A stretch of 36,292 bases of DNA, from positions 1 to 36,292 of IMG/VR virus record IMGVR_UViG_3300044630_005472; one strand, 5' to 3'. Under the pieces are notes generated by a model, which saw only the letters and a program-made list of their open reading frames with translations, made no database searches and had not been told where the DNA came from. Positions 28,840-36,292 of the stretch are shown here, piece after piece. The DNA comes from a virus. A program made the position numbers and the translations under genes. Each line of letters opens with the position of its first letter. Positions within the stretch are counted from its first letter, which is position 1.

Positions 28840-30054
28840 TTACTCAAAATCTTTGTATATAAAGCGACCTGAGTCAAAATCAATATCTACCATAAATTCT
28901 CCACAGAATCCGTGACGGTTTTTTCTAAAGATACATTCAAGAATTGTGCTTCCAGTAGCACGACCTAAAGCCAAAACCCAGTCAGCATCATAAGCTAACT
29001 GCTTTGACCAGGCTACCTGACCAAGTGAAGGTACGCTGTTCATGTCTGTAGCATCATCAGGGGTAGCAGAGGCAATAGCAACAATTGGAACTTGAGAAGA
29101 AATTGCAAGAACTTTTAATTCTCTAGAAATATTTTTAATCTTTACAACTTCATTATCATTTCCTTGATTTGAATTCATTAACTGAATGTAGTCAACAAAC
29201 ACTACATCTGGGGAATACTGATCAATTTTTCCTCTAATAACAGAAGGGGATACATCTGCAAGACCATCATTAGAAATGATATAAAATGGTGGCTTATCTT
29301 TTAAATTTTGCTTAGCCCAATTTTCAAAGCCTTCAATATCAATCATACCTGCACTCAGTTTTCTATGTGAAAAATATCCTTCAGCCATAATTGTGTAGAC
29401 ACGATTTCTTACTTCTTTCTCTGTCATTTCAAGAGAAACTATTAACGGCTTCTTGCCAGCTTTCCACGCTTGTACAGCCATAAAAATAGCGAGCCAAGAC
29501 TTACCAATGGCAGGATAAGCAAGAAGTATACCAAACTGACCAGGAGCAATACCACCAGGTAAATAGTTATCAAAACCTGCGAGGTTTGTTCTAACTCCAT
29601 GTATGCCTTTTTCACTTAACTCCTTAATGTGTATAAAGTGTGCAGAAGCATCTTCTACATCTGTTGCATCAATATCCCTTACATCAGAACTGATTCTTTT
29701 AAGATCTGATGTTTTTGAAATTATTGAATTAAGAGCTTCAATTGGCTGATGCTCATTTAATTGTTTTGCACTAGTCATTAGTGCATTTCTTAAGTGGTCT
29801 TCAAGAAATTGAGTTCTTAACTCTTCTAGATGATGTTTTGTTGTACCAATTTCTCCTACAGGATGAAAGTCTCTAAACTTTTCTACCAATAACGACTGTG
29901 TTGGAACTGTAGAATTTTGCTCATAGTAATTTTTTACAAAATCCCAAACGTCTTTATGAGTTCTAAACAAAGTATCTGGATTTGCCTGAAACAGCACATG
30001 AATTTGCTTATCATTTAAAACCGCAGATATTACCTTTGCCTCTAAATCAGACAT
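28840..30054 (-). CDS. DnaB-type replicative helicase
   Basis: A 404-residue hexameric helicase. The N-terminal domain (1-110) is helical. The RecA-like C-terminal domain begins with GVRTNLAGFDNYLPGG, then Walker A AYPAIGKSWLAIF at 179-191 (the first Gly of the P-loop is Ala, as in several phage DnaB proteins), an SLEMTEKEV motif (208-216) with the catalytic Glu, Walker B PDVVFVDYIQLM (282-293), and a final beta-finger region. It unwinds forks 5' to 3' and recruits primase, whose gene is close. Its ATG overlaps the upstream 102-residue gene as TAATG, so they are co-translated. Confidence 0.92.
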   Translation of the reverse strand: MSDLEAKVISAVLNDKQIHVLFQANPDTLFRTHKDVWDFVKNYYEQNSTVPTQSLLVEKFRDFHPVGEIGTTKHHLEELRTQFLEDHLRNALMTSAKQLNEHQPIEALNSIISKTSDLKRISSDVRDIDATDVEDASAHFIHIKELSEKGIHGVRTNLAGFDNYLPGGIAPGQFGILLAYPAIGKSWLAIFMAVQAWKAGKKPLIVSLEMTEKEVRNRVYTIMAEGYFSHRKLSAGMIDIEGFENWAKQNLKDKPPFYIISNDGLADVSPSVIRGKIDQYSPDVVFVDYIQLMNSNQGNDNEVVKIKNISRELKVLAISSQVPIVAIASATPDDATDMNSVPSLGQVAWSKQLAYDADWVLALGRATGSTILECIFRKNRHGFCGEFMVDIDFDSGRFIYKDFE

Positions 30055-30362
30055 TATCTATTTAGCCATTCCTTTGCTTGTTCCCTAAGTAGCTTTCTTG
30101 CCACATCATCTTCTTCTTTAATTCTTTTTGCATCGTAAATTTTATCAGCATTATTCACCAACCACTTCCAAGTTGGTGATGCAGAAACGCTAACATAATA
30201 TTCAATTAGATCATAACTTTGCTCTACACCGTATGATTCAATCAACGAGTCTGCAGCCCATTGCTGAATGTGGATATTTATATTTTCTTCTTTTAAGTTT
30301 TTTTCTTTTATTAATTTCTTATATCTAGATATTAGTGCAAAGCGATCTTTCTTATCCGCCAC
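30054..30362 (-). CDS. 102-residue basic protein, possible helicase loader
   Basis: A helical, basic protein (DRFALISRYKKLIKEKNLKE, NINIHIQQWAADSLIESYGV, TWKWLVNNADKIYDAKRIKE) translated coupled to the DnaB-type helicase through a TAATG overlap. Its start is GTG within TAGTG, coupled to the 67-residue gene. Small helical proteins directly in front of DnaB genes often act as helicase loaders or ssDNA anchors (compare T4 gp59). No loader family was recognised, so this is inference from position. Confidence 0.55.
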   Translation of the reverse strand: MADKKDRFALISRYKKLIKEKNLKEENINIHIQQWAADSLIESYGVEQSYDLIEYYVSVSASPTWKWLVNNADKIYDAKRIKEEDDVARKLLREQAKEWLNR

Positions 30363-30565
30363 TAGTCCTCTAGTTCTTTCTTAGCTTCTTCAACCTTTTG
30401 AATTACTTTGTTTTCTACAAACTCATAAACTCTATCAAGAGCCTGATCTGTATTTTCTCCACTACGAACAAAATCTGTAATTCCAATATCAATTCTTAGA
30501 CTTTGAAAATTTCCAAGATTAAGTGTATATCCTAGTGTTACTGAAACATTTGTTGTTTCTGACAT
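30362..30565 (-). CDS. 67-residue hypothetical protein
   Basis: A small alpha/beta protein: a strand-rich start (NVSVTLGYTLNLGNFQSLRI, DIGITDFVRSG) followed by one amphipathic helix (DQALDRVYEFVENKVIQKVE). This GYTLNLGNF pattern recurs in actinophage small proteins near replication genes. It starts at ATG behind AGGAG and couples to the next gene via TAGTG. Function unknown. Confidence 0.6.
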   Translation of the reverse strand: MSETTNVSVTLGYTLNLGNFQSLRIDIGITDFVRSGENTDQALDRVYEFVENKVIQKVEEAKKELED

Positions 30566-30574
30566 TTTGGTCTC

Positions 30575-31087
30575 CTACCATGTCTCTTCTTGCCAAGTCG
30601 GAATGAAACGCCCATCCGATGTCTTCGTATAAAGCATTATAGCATCTCCCATTCTAGAACGCAAGTCTTGTTCAGTTGGAACGTTTGATGGCGTTATATT
30701 ACCATCTTTTCTCGGTCTACCATGGTGTATAGTTGTCATAATTTCTCTAATTTCAAAAAGAGTATCTTCAGAATAATAAGACATAACTCTAAAATCTCTT
30801 TCTCCATTTAGTTTAGCACCAATTGGCTCAGGAATCAAACCGTTTAAATAATATTTTTGCAGGGCTATTCTTGACCTATTTAATATTTTTGCTGAACTTA
30901 TTACTGAATAAGCTCTTTTTCTGTGCTTTTTAAAATCAGAATACAGCATACTTTGCTCTTTACCACTGGTTACGTTATAAAAGTTTACAATGTTACTACT
31001 TTTATTTATATGAAATACTTTTATCAATTCTTTATTTATAAAAAATATTTTTTTACAAGGATTTATTTTATCCTGTGGTTGTGACAT
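30575..31087 (-). CDS. DNA-binding protein with MerR/excisionase-like helix-turn-helix
   Basis: A 170-residue protein. The middle (YSVISSAKILNRSRIALQKY, then YLNGLIPEPIGAKLNG and YYSEDTLFEIREIM) resembles the winged helix of MerR and excisionase families, with a wing ending in HHGRPRKDG, followed by TPSNVPTEQDLRSRMGD and a Trp-rich end. The N-terminal 75 residues are basic and beta-like. It starts at ATG after AGAGGA. It lies between tail and replication genes and could regulate either group. The HTH call is fairly good; the target is not known. Confidence 0.7.
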   Translation of the reverse strand: MSQPQDKINPCKKIFFINKELIKVFHINKSSNIVNFYNVTSGKEQSMLYSDFKKHRKRAYSVISSAKILNRSRIALQKYYLNGLIPEPIGAKLNGERDFRVMSYYSEDTLFEIREIMTTIHHGRPRKDGNITPSNVPTEQDLRSRMGDAIMLYTKTSDGRFIPTWQEETW

Positions 31088-31095
31088 TTTTCCTC

Positions 31096-31530
31096 TTAAG
31101 AGTTGATTCTTTCACCAATTGCTACGATTGATACGTCAGCTTCAATCTTTCCACTAGTAGCAGATGAGTAAACATTTACTTGACAAGAGTTTTGCGTAAC
31201 GCTATTCAATACTGTATAAAGGTTTGACACACCTGAAATAGAGGTTACTGAAGACAGCACTATCGGGGTTGTCTTAAAAATTCCAGAGTAGTCAAAGGTT
31301 GCTGGAGCATTTGGCTGAACAGACAAGTTAGCATCTATAATTTTTTGAGTTTCTGCATAAAATACAAGGTTAGATGTAAGAACTTGAGACTTTGTTGACT
31401 TGTCTCTATATTTTAGTTTTGAAAGACTGTTTCCTATTAAAGATGAAACATTGTTAATTTCATTAACTATTCTATAAAGATAAGATATGTCTAAAGGTTG
31501 ACCTCTATCTGGTAATTCAATTTGTGCCAT
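31096..31530 (-). CDS. Small tail or fibre-associated protein
   Basis: A 144-residue protein with a short helical start (LYRIVNEINNVSSLIGNSLSK) and then a beta-rich domain (PATFDYSGIFKTTPIVLSSV, VNVYSSATSGKIEADVSIVA). The pattern of a helix followed by a small beta-sandwich is common in phage fibre tips and receptor-binding subunits. It is the last gene of the tail run and has its own promoter (31546-31574) and AGGAG site, which may allow strong late expression. Assignment from context only. Confidence 0.6.
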   Translation of the reverse strand: MAQIELPDRGQPLDISYLYRIVNEINNVSSLIGNSLSKLKYRDKSTKSQVLTSNLVFYAETQKIIDANLSVQPNAPATFDYSGIFKTTPIVLSSVTSISGVSNLYTVLNSVTQNSCQVNVYSSATSGKIEADVSIVAIGERINS

Positions 31531-31545
31531 TTTTTCTCCTACTTA

Positions 31546-31574
31546 ATTATATCAGGTAAGTTACCCTTACTCAA
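31546..31574 (-). promoter_or_regulatory. Promoter with extended -10 at the end of the tail genes
   Basis: On the minus strand TTGAGT (31569-31574, four of six matches) is followed by a 17-base spacer and TGATATAAT, an exact extended -10 (hexamer at 31546-31551). It sits in the 36-base gap before the 144-residue gene. A GGTAA-C-TTACC inverted repeat lies inside the spacer and could be an operator. Confidence 0.65.
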
Positions 31575-32184
31575 AAAGTTCTATAGTACCAGTGTCAAAA
31601 ATTTTAAATAGGTCATAAACGCCTTGAACAGAGCCAGATATTCCTAAATAATTATCAATTCTTTCTTGATAACTTTCATCTTCTTCAAAAGTATATCTTT
31701 GTGGAATATCTTTTAAGGAAACTAGCCCAATAACCCTTACTGAAGTAGATCCTGGTGGAATTATAACGCTAGTTGTATCAGCCACAACTCTATCGTGATA
31801 TTCAAAATTTCCATTATCCCATTGAGTAAAAATATCTGTGTCATGCTGTTTAAAATTTTGTGTATGATTATGCTGAACAATTGATGCAGAATTTATTGAA
31901 ACAACACTTCCACTAACTTCATCTATAATTATTGAATCTGAAATTCCGTCATAGTTATAGTATGTTGGAGTATCCCATGTTATAGATATGTCTTCACTTC
32001 CTATGGTAACTGTAACATTTTCTGATTCTAAGGGTCTATACTGTCCAATACTTTTTACTATATATAGCTGCGACCAAGCAGACCACTGGTTCTTGTCAAC
32101 AGATATAATTCTAAATTGAAACGCATGATCTCCATTTTTATCTGGTGGCGATAACTTTTCTACTGGAATTCTTATTTGTGCCAT
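31567..32184 (-). CDS. Tail protein with fibronectin type III-like domain
   Basis: A 205-residue protein. It starts MAQIRIPVEKLSPPDKNGDH and contains FRIISVDKNQWSAWSQLYIV and VTIGSEDISITWDTPTYYN, matching strand patterns of Fn3 domains (WS-x-WS edge and W-D-x-P turn), which are common in phage tail proteins that touch carbohydrates. The rest is beta-rich and acidic. It is coupled to the preceding gene by TAATG and ends at the promoter for the next gene. Likely a minor tail or fibre component. Confidence 0.65.
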   Translation of the reverse strand: MAQIRIPVEKLSPPDKNGDHAFQFRIISVDKNQWSAWSQLYIVKSIGQYRPLESENVTVTIGSEDISITWDTPTYYNYDGISDSIIIDEVSGSVVSINSASIVQHNHTQNFKQHDTDIFTQWDNGNFEYHDRVVADTTSVIIPPGSTSVRVIGLVSLKDIPQRYTFEEDESYQERIDNYLGISGSVQGVYDLFKIFDTGTIELFE

Positions 32185-33344
32185 TAAGAAACTCCTACGC
32201 CAAACCTATACTCCACATAACTTGTTGAGTTCTCTTTCTTTAAAATTGGACTTTGATCCTGTGTTTTCATATACTCTGCTGCTACCAAGGCATACAAAGG
32301 ATTGTAGCTAGAAATATTTTCAAATCTTATTCCGTCATAAATTATATAGTGGTCTGTTGATGGAACATTTGAATCATCATGTATACATGAATAGATTCTT
32401 ATTGAGTTTATTGCACTCCATGAAAAGTTTGCTGAAGTGGTAAAGTCTGAAATATTTTTTGTAATTACGTTATATCTCATTTCTTGCTCTTCAAGTTCTT
32501 CTCCAAATATTGACATATCTACATATGCTTTTGGAGGATCATTGCTGGTGTTATTTAAAAACTCTAGCCTAATTTTAACACTATTTGGGGACACAGATCC
32601 AACTCCAGCTCTTTCTTTACTAATTACTGAAAAAGCAAACTTTATTTGATCAGTTGGTAAATTTTTTCCTAGATTTAAATTTATAGAGTTGTTTTGAACA
32701 TAGTAAGATTCTGGACTTAAAGTATCTACTACTGAAGAGCTTGCAGAAGTATCAGAGACTACTGAAGTGTTTCCAGCAACCAGCATGGACCTACTTAAAT
32801 ACCTTGGTTCCTCTCCTCTACCCAACCTTTCTGCGTATTCAAATATTGGAGAATTGTTATCAATGAATGAAAAGTATTCTGCACTATATGATATTAATTT
32901 TTCAGAGTCTATGGATCCAATATTTACACCATCAATAGGTAGTGGTCCAATATATAGAACAGTTCCTGAATCATTCAAGTTATTTGAATAGGTCCAGGGT
33001 TCTATATTGTTGAAGGATGATATAACTTTGCTATCATAATTTTGTGCTACAGCGTTATTATTTGCTGGGTATAGTCCAATTTCAGTAATCTGATACCTTT
33101 GTTCAATTGGAAGCTCTGCTTTAAAAACAATTTTTTCTTGACCGTCTTCTTTTAAAAGACCTTTTGATAGAATTGGAACTCTTGCTACTTCAAACTCTAA
33201 AGAGTCTGCATCTGAAGCAAATGTTACTGATGAGGATGTAGACAAAGCTCTGCCACCAACACCAATTGCAATATGACTTGCAAATTCAGGAGCTTGGTTT
33301 AAAAGATATTTAGCTACAATGCTTTTTCCATTTGTTGTAATCAT
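32184..33344 (-). CDS. Minor tail or fibre protein
   Basis: A 386-residue protein. The N-terminal part (MITTNGKSIVAKYLLNQAPE, FASHIAIGVGGRAL) resembles the start of phage tail-fibre assembly or base proteins, followed by a long Ser/Asn/Thr-rich beta region (SFNNIEPWTYSNNL, YYVQNNSINLNLGKNLP, SVKIRLEFLNNTS) of jelly-roll type. The C-terminal GLYPANNNAVA-like and YVEYRFGVGVS ends are fibre-like. It overlaps the upstream gene by ATGA and the Fn3 gene by TAATG. Probably part of the adhesion device. Confidence 0.65.
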   Translation of the reverse strand: MITTNGKSIVAKYLLNQAPEFASHIAIGVGGRALSTSSSVTFASDADSLEFEVARVPILSKGLLKEDGQEKIVFKAELPIEQRYQITEIGLYPANNNAVAQNYDSKVISSFNNIEPWTYSNNLNDSGTVLYIGPLPIDGVNIGSIDSEKLISYSAEYFSFIDNNSPIFEYAERLGRGEEPRYLSRSMLVAGNTSVVSDTSASSSVVDTLSPESYYVQNNSINLNLGKNLPTDQIKFAFSVISKERAGVGSVSPNSVKIRLEFLNNTSNDPPKAYVDMSIFGEELEEQEMRYNVITKNISDFTTSANFSWSAINSIRIYSCIHDDSNVPSTDHYIIYDGIRFENISSYNPLYALVAAEYMKTQDQSPILKKENSTSYVEYRFGVGVS

Positions 33345-33910
33345 GATTCCACCTTATATATTGTACCATTTGTGTCTATTAAAATCTCTACCTGTTGATT
33401 TTTTTCTAATCCAACAAGTTCTATAACAAGATCTCCATTTATATCAATGTAGTAATGTCCTTTTTCACGAGTAACAAGGTCGTTGTTTTCATCTAGATAT
33501 TGGTATGTTGAATTTAAATTTTGTAAAACAAGGTAGTCCTCTAATGGAATTTTATCTTGAATATTAATTGTATAAATACCAGTTAGTGGCTTAAATTTTT
33601 GCATAATTGTTAATTGCTTTATTGAGTCATACCTTGTTCTTGTCTCAGATAGGTTAGAAATAATAGAATACTTTTGATCAATTCCTTCAATTGTGTCATG
33701 CCTTTCAATTTTTGACAACTCTATTGCAGAAAGATTTTCAAAAAGAAGTTGCTGAATTTCTTCAACATCATACTGTGGCACTAATGATGATATGTCAGTT
33801 ACATTTCTAGTTGGAGTTTTTACTGCATCAGACTGCGAAGAACTTGATGCTTGGGGAGATGCCATAGGTGGCATTGTAGAATTTGTTGTTCCATCTGAAT
33901 TTGTAGTCAT
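33341..33910 (-). CDS. Small tail-associated protein
   Basis: A 189-residue protein with a disordered Ser/Pro/Thr-rich start (MTTNSDGTTNSTMPPMASPQ), a helical centre (YDVEEIQQLLFENLSAIELS), and a beta-rich end (GHYYIDINGDLVIELVGLEK). Disordered tether plus helices plus a small beta domain suits a connector between tail and fibre. It starts at ATG behind GGAGG one base after the stop of the large tail gene and overlaps the next as ATGA. No family recognised. Confidence 0.6.
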   Translation of the reverse strand: MTTNSDGTTNSTMPPMASPQASSSSQSDAVKTPTRNVTDISSLVPQYDVEEIQQLLFENLSAIELSKIERHDTIEGIDQKYSIISNLSETRTRYDSIKQLTIMQKFKPLTGIYTINIQDKIPLEDYLVLQNLNSTYQYLDENNDLVTREKGHYYIDINGDLVIELVGLEKNQQVEILIDTNGTIYKVES

Positions 33911-33911
33911 A

Positions 33912-36292
33912 CTATACCTCCATCAACCTTAGCTGACTCTTGACATCTGAAGAAGATCTTCCATAGGTTGCAGAGATTACGACAAACTTTTTATTACTGT
34001 CAATCAACTTAACACCTTCTGGTAAATCATAATCAATTTTTACCAAGTCTCCAAGCTGAACATGCTGTGTACCAAACGTGTCTACTTCAAATACCTTTCT
34101 TGGCTTAATTGTTTTATCTAAAACCCATTTCATTACATCTTTTGCAGAATCCTCATTTTGAATATAAATTGAATCAATAGAGAATGCTTTATTTCCATAG
34201 GTAGCTCTACTATTTTTAACATTGTCATAAATTTTTTCAGATCTTTCAGGAGACAATATTGTATTTTCTACAAACACAGGATCAGAAAAGTTTGAAAGCT
34301 CTTTAAAATAGTCATCCACTGTAAGAACATTAGATATATTTTGAGTAAATGTTATACCTTGAATCATTATTCTATTTGTAGAATTTTCACTCAAATCTAT
34401 TGCCTTGTCAGTTGAGTTAAATATTAAAAACTCAGCACCATAGGATCCTGGTAAAAATCCAGAGATGTTATAGGATTTTTCACTACTAAATGGTGGCACT
34501 ATTTTTGCAACTATTGCTGGGTATGCCTGATCATATTTAATGTTAAAGTATGCACACTCTCTTAAAATTGTTCCAAACTCTTCAAAATAGTAATCAATTG
34601 AAGGCGCAGACTCAGTTCCAATTGATGAAATATATGTTGCCTGAATCACTGCTGGTAAAGAATATTTTCTCAATGATTCAGATATAGAAAGATCTGATGT
34701 GAGCTCCGATAAAGATGAACCATTACCAGTTCTTACAGTTAAACTTTGAGTGTTTCCAGCTCTATTTTTTAATGCATAAATGTTTTCAAACATACACTTA
34801 CTAGATGCTCTTGTAAATAGGCATGTTTTAAGACCAGTTGATGGCATTGGGAGTGGGTCGTTATCAGTTACACTTCCTATCAGATTATTATTTAAATAAA
34901 GAAAGAAGTTTATTTTATCATTAAGTATCTCAGCTTCTATTGCTAAATCATATACTGGAGTTTCTTGAGAAGTTAGTCTATCAGATCCTACAAACTTTCC
35001 TTCATCAACAACAATTCTTGCAAGAGATCCCCAAAGTTTTTTAGGAACTGCGATATTTTCTTTACCAGGCTTCTGTATGGAGTATGGTTTATTTTCAACC
35101 TTGTAAAAAATTACATTTTCAATAACTGATTTTGTTTGAATTGAAGAAGCTGATAATGCAGACCCAGCATTAGCTGAGGGAGAGAAATCGGTTACTCCAT
35201 CAAAATATGAAAGTATGTCTGAAGACAATGCTGCAATTTCAAAGTAATAGCCTGAATTTGTATTTTCATCAATCATATATCCTATTCCTCCAGAACCTCC
35301 TGAAAGTTCAGTTAGGTTTGAATTAGAATCACCAACTGATGTACTTAGTCCAGTAAAGTATGTTGATGAATTTAAGGCTGTTTGATTTTGATCATCTTTT
35401 TGTTTTCCAATAATTCTCATTCTTGTTCCAACGTGTGAAAAATTGTTTTCAAGGTTTTTATAAACATAGCTTAATAAATCTCTATCAGAGGATGAAGACA
35501 ACTTTGTTCCAGCAAGAGATGGCACTGGATAAGGTCCTCCAACAATTAGTGCGGATGACTGAATAGTTCCAATTGCCTTTTGATCTGCAGTTGAATAGTT
35601 ATACTCTGACCTAACTGATTGCTTCATAAAGTTAGCAATCTTACTAGATATAGTTACCTTATTTTTTGAATCATTATCATTTCCAAGTGGTAGTGCTGAT
35701 GCAGAAACCACTTCTGCTATTTCATCATAAGAGATAAGTTCTGTTGGAACTAGGCTAAACAAATTTTCAGAGTCCATTCTAAATGATTTAACATAATCTT
35801 TATTTTGCCAGTAGGAACTTAGTCCTTCATAATGTGATGCTATTGGTGTTCCAAACTGCCCTCTTCCATGAACCTTAACTGGACCATTTTTATATCTAAC
35901 ATTTTCTTCTAGCTCTTCAAAGTTTGATCCTGAAGCATTTTCATAATATGGCTCTGAATAAATTCTAACAATTCCTGTTGGGAAGATTTTTCCATTAAAG
36001 ACTAGTTCAGAAAAATATTTTTGATACTCATTATTATTTGTAATCCAAACTAAGCCATTAGTTTCAGAAGCAGATGGGGAATCAACATGATATTCTTGTG
36101 CATCATATCTAATAATTTCTCCATTGGCAAATAAGTATCCTTGAAATCTTGGAAGCCAGATTGCATTTTCTCCAACGTCAAGAGTGTTATTTTTAATTCT
36201 ATGATTTTCTACATAAGGTGGCAAATTTGTTAACGCAGTATTAAGTGGAACTGCTCCAAGTGCATACCCTGTATTACTTGTTGGCTGATTTA
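33912..36292 (-). CDS. Large tail protein with LamG-like region, 5' end outside the window
   Basis: The frame stays open from the stop at 33912 to the right edge, so at least 792 residues are present and the true start is beyond 36292; a TTG at 36224 is only an internal codon. The N-terminal part has WLPRFQGYLFANGEIIRYDA, a tail-protein-like opening. The middle (YYFEIAALSSDILSYFDGVT; DLAIEAEILNDKINFFLYLN) looks like a concanavalin/LamG lectin-type sandwich. The C-terminal 150 residues, with KVFEVDTFGTQHVQLGDLVK, resemble phage baseplate-hub style domains. Likely a major tail or adhesion protein. Confidence 0.7.
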   Translation of the reverse strand, partial: NQPTSNTGYALGAVPLNTALTNLPPYVENHRIKNNTLDVGENAIWLPRFQGYLFANGEIIRYDAQEYHVDSPSASETNGLVWITNNNEYQKYFSELVFNGKIFPTGIVRIYSEPYYENASGSNFEELEENVRYKNGPVKVHGRGQFGTPIASHYEGLSSYWQNKDYVKSFRMDSENLFSLVPTELISYDEIAEVVSASALPLGNDNDSKNKVTISSKIANFMKQSVRSEYNYSTADQKAIGTIQSSALIVGGPYPVPSLAGTKLSSSSDRDLLSYVYKNLENNFSHVGTRMRIIGKQKDDQNQTALNSSTYFTGLSTSVGDSNSNLTELSGGSGGIGYMIDENTNSGYYFEIAALSSDILSYFDGVTDFSPSANAGSALSASSIQTKSVIENVIFYKVENKPYSIQKPGKENIAVPKKLWGSLARIVVDEGKFVGSDRLTSQETPVYDLAIEAEILNDKINFFLYLNNNLIGSVTDNDPLPMPSTGLKTCLFTRASSKCMFENIYALKNRAGNTQSLTVRTGNGSSLSELTSDLSISESLRKYSLPAVIQATYISSIGTESAPSIDYYFEEFGTILRECAYFNIKYDQAYPAIVAKIVPPFSSEKSYNISGFLPGSYGAEFLIFNSTDKAIDLSENSTNRIMIQGITFTQNISNVLTVDDYFKELSNFSDPVFVENTILSPERSEKIYDNVKNSRATYGNKAFSIDSIYIQNEDSAKDVMKWVLDKTIKPRKVFEVDTFGTQHVQLGDLVKIDYDLPEGVKLIDSNKKFVVISATYGRSSSDVKSQLRLMEV

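Noticed and set aside
36222-36224. TTG as the true start of the large tail protein
   Set aside because: The frame remains open through the right edge of the window, no ribosome site precedes the TTG, and the upstream codons read as ordinary protein, so the gene is partial.
1-36292. tRNA or rRNA genes
   Set aside because: Reading the gaps on both strands showed no cloverleaf-like sequence or rRNA segment; nearly all sequence is coding and gaps are under about 75 bases.

Overview
This looks like a segment of a double-stranded DNA tailed-phage genome, AT-rich by eye, with essentially every gene on the minus strand. Packing is phage-like: most neighbouring genes overlap by 1 to 17 bases, often as TAATG or ATGA. 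A host in the Actinobacteria is the best inference. The evidence is a WhiB-type iron-sulfur regulator (a family confined to Actinobacteria and their phages) and an actinophage-style replication set (Cas4-like nuclease, RecA, PHP-domain DnaE, DnaG-type primase, DnaB-type helicase). Low GC would fit a small-genome aquatic actinobacterium, but the sequence alone cannot prove that.

Layout from right to left, which is the direction of transcription. (1) 36.3-31.1 kb: tail and fibre genes, starting with a large tail protein cut by the window edge. (2) 31.1-28.5 kb: a helix-turn-helix protein, two small proteins, a DnaB-type helicase and a small protein. (3) 28.6-19.7 kb: primase, a gp32-like ssDNA-binding protein, DnaE, MazG-like pyrophosphohydrolase, RecA, Hjc-like and Cas4-like nucleases, RuvC-like resolvase and a mini HTH protein. 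(4) 19.7-16.8 kb: two small proteins, a probable small terminase and the large terminase. (5) 16.8-13 kb: an RmlB-like sugar-nucleotide dehydratase, a CBS-less IMPDH/GMP reductase and a multidomain 484-residue protein. (6) 12.6-10.7 kb: a self-contained transcription unit running from a perfect consensus promoter to a hairpin terminator and carrying WhiB and an OB-fold SSB. (7) 10.7-7.6 kb: an HNH nuclease and a run of very small proteins, several with zinc-binding motifs. (8) 7.6-2.7 kb: tandem paralogues, a bacterial-type FtsZ, an FkbM methyltransferase, a GH130-like propeller and a glycosyltransferase, closed by a terminator. (9) 2.7-0 kb: two secreted proteins and two small membrane proteins that may be holins.

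The most striking gene is the phage FtsZ (5153-6091). It is a true bacterial-type FtsZ with an intact GTP-binding signature and T7 loop, yet it stops at the end of the GTPase core. It lacks the disordered linker and C-terminal peptide that tether cellular FtsZ to the membrane. It could co-polymerise with and poison the host Z-ring, or build a phage-specific filament.

A second theme is gene starts. Several genes that do not overlap an upstream gene carry TATAAT about 6 bases before ATG and no clear ribosome-binding site. This suggests leaderless mRNAs, a common mode in Actinobacteria. Five genes too short for ordinary ORF calling (39 to 57 residues) and one 45-residue gene with a Cys cluster were recovered by reading the overlaps. 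No tRNA, rRNA, CRISPR array or insertion sequence was seen.
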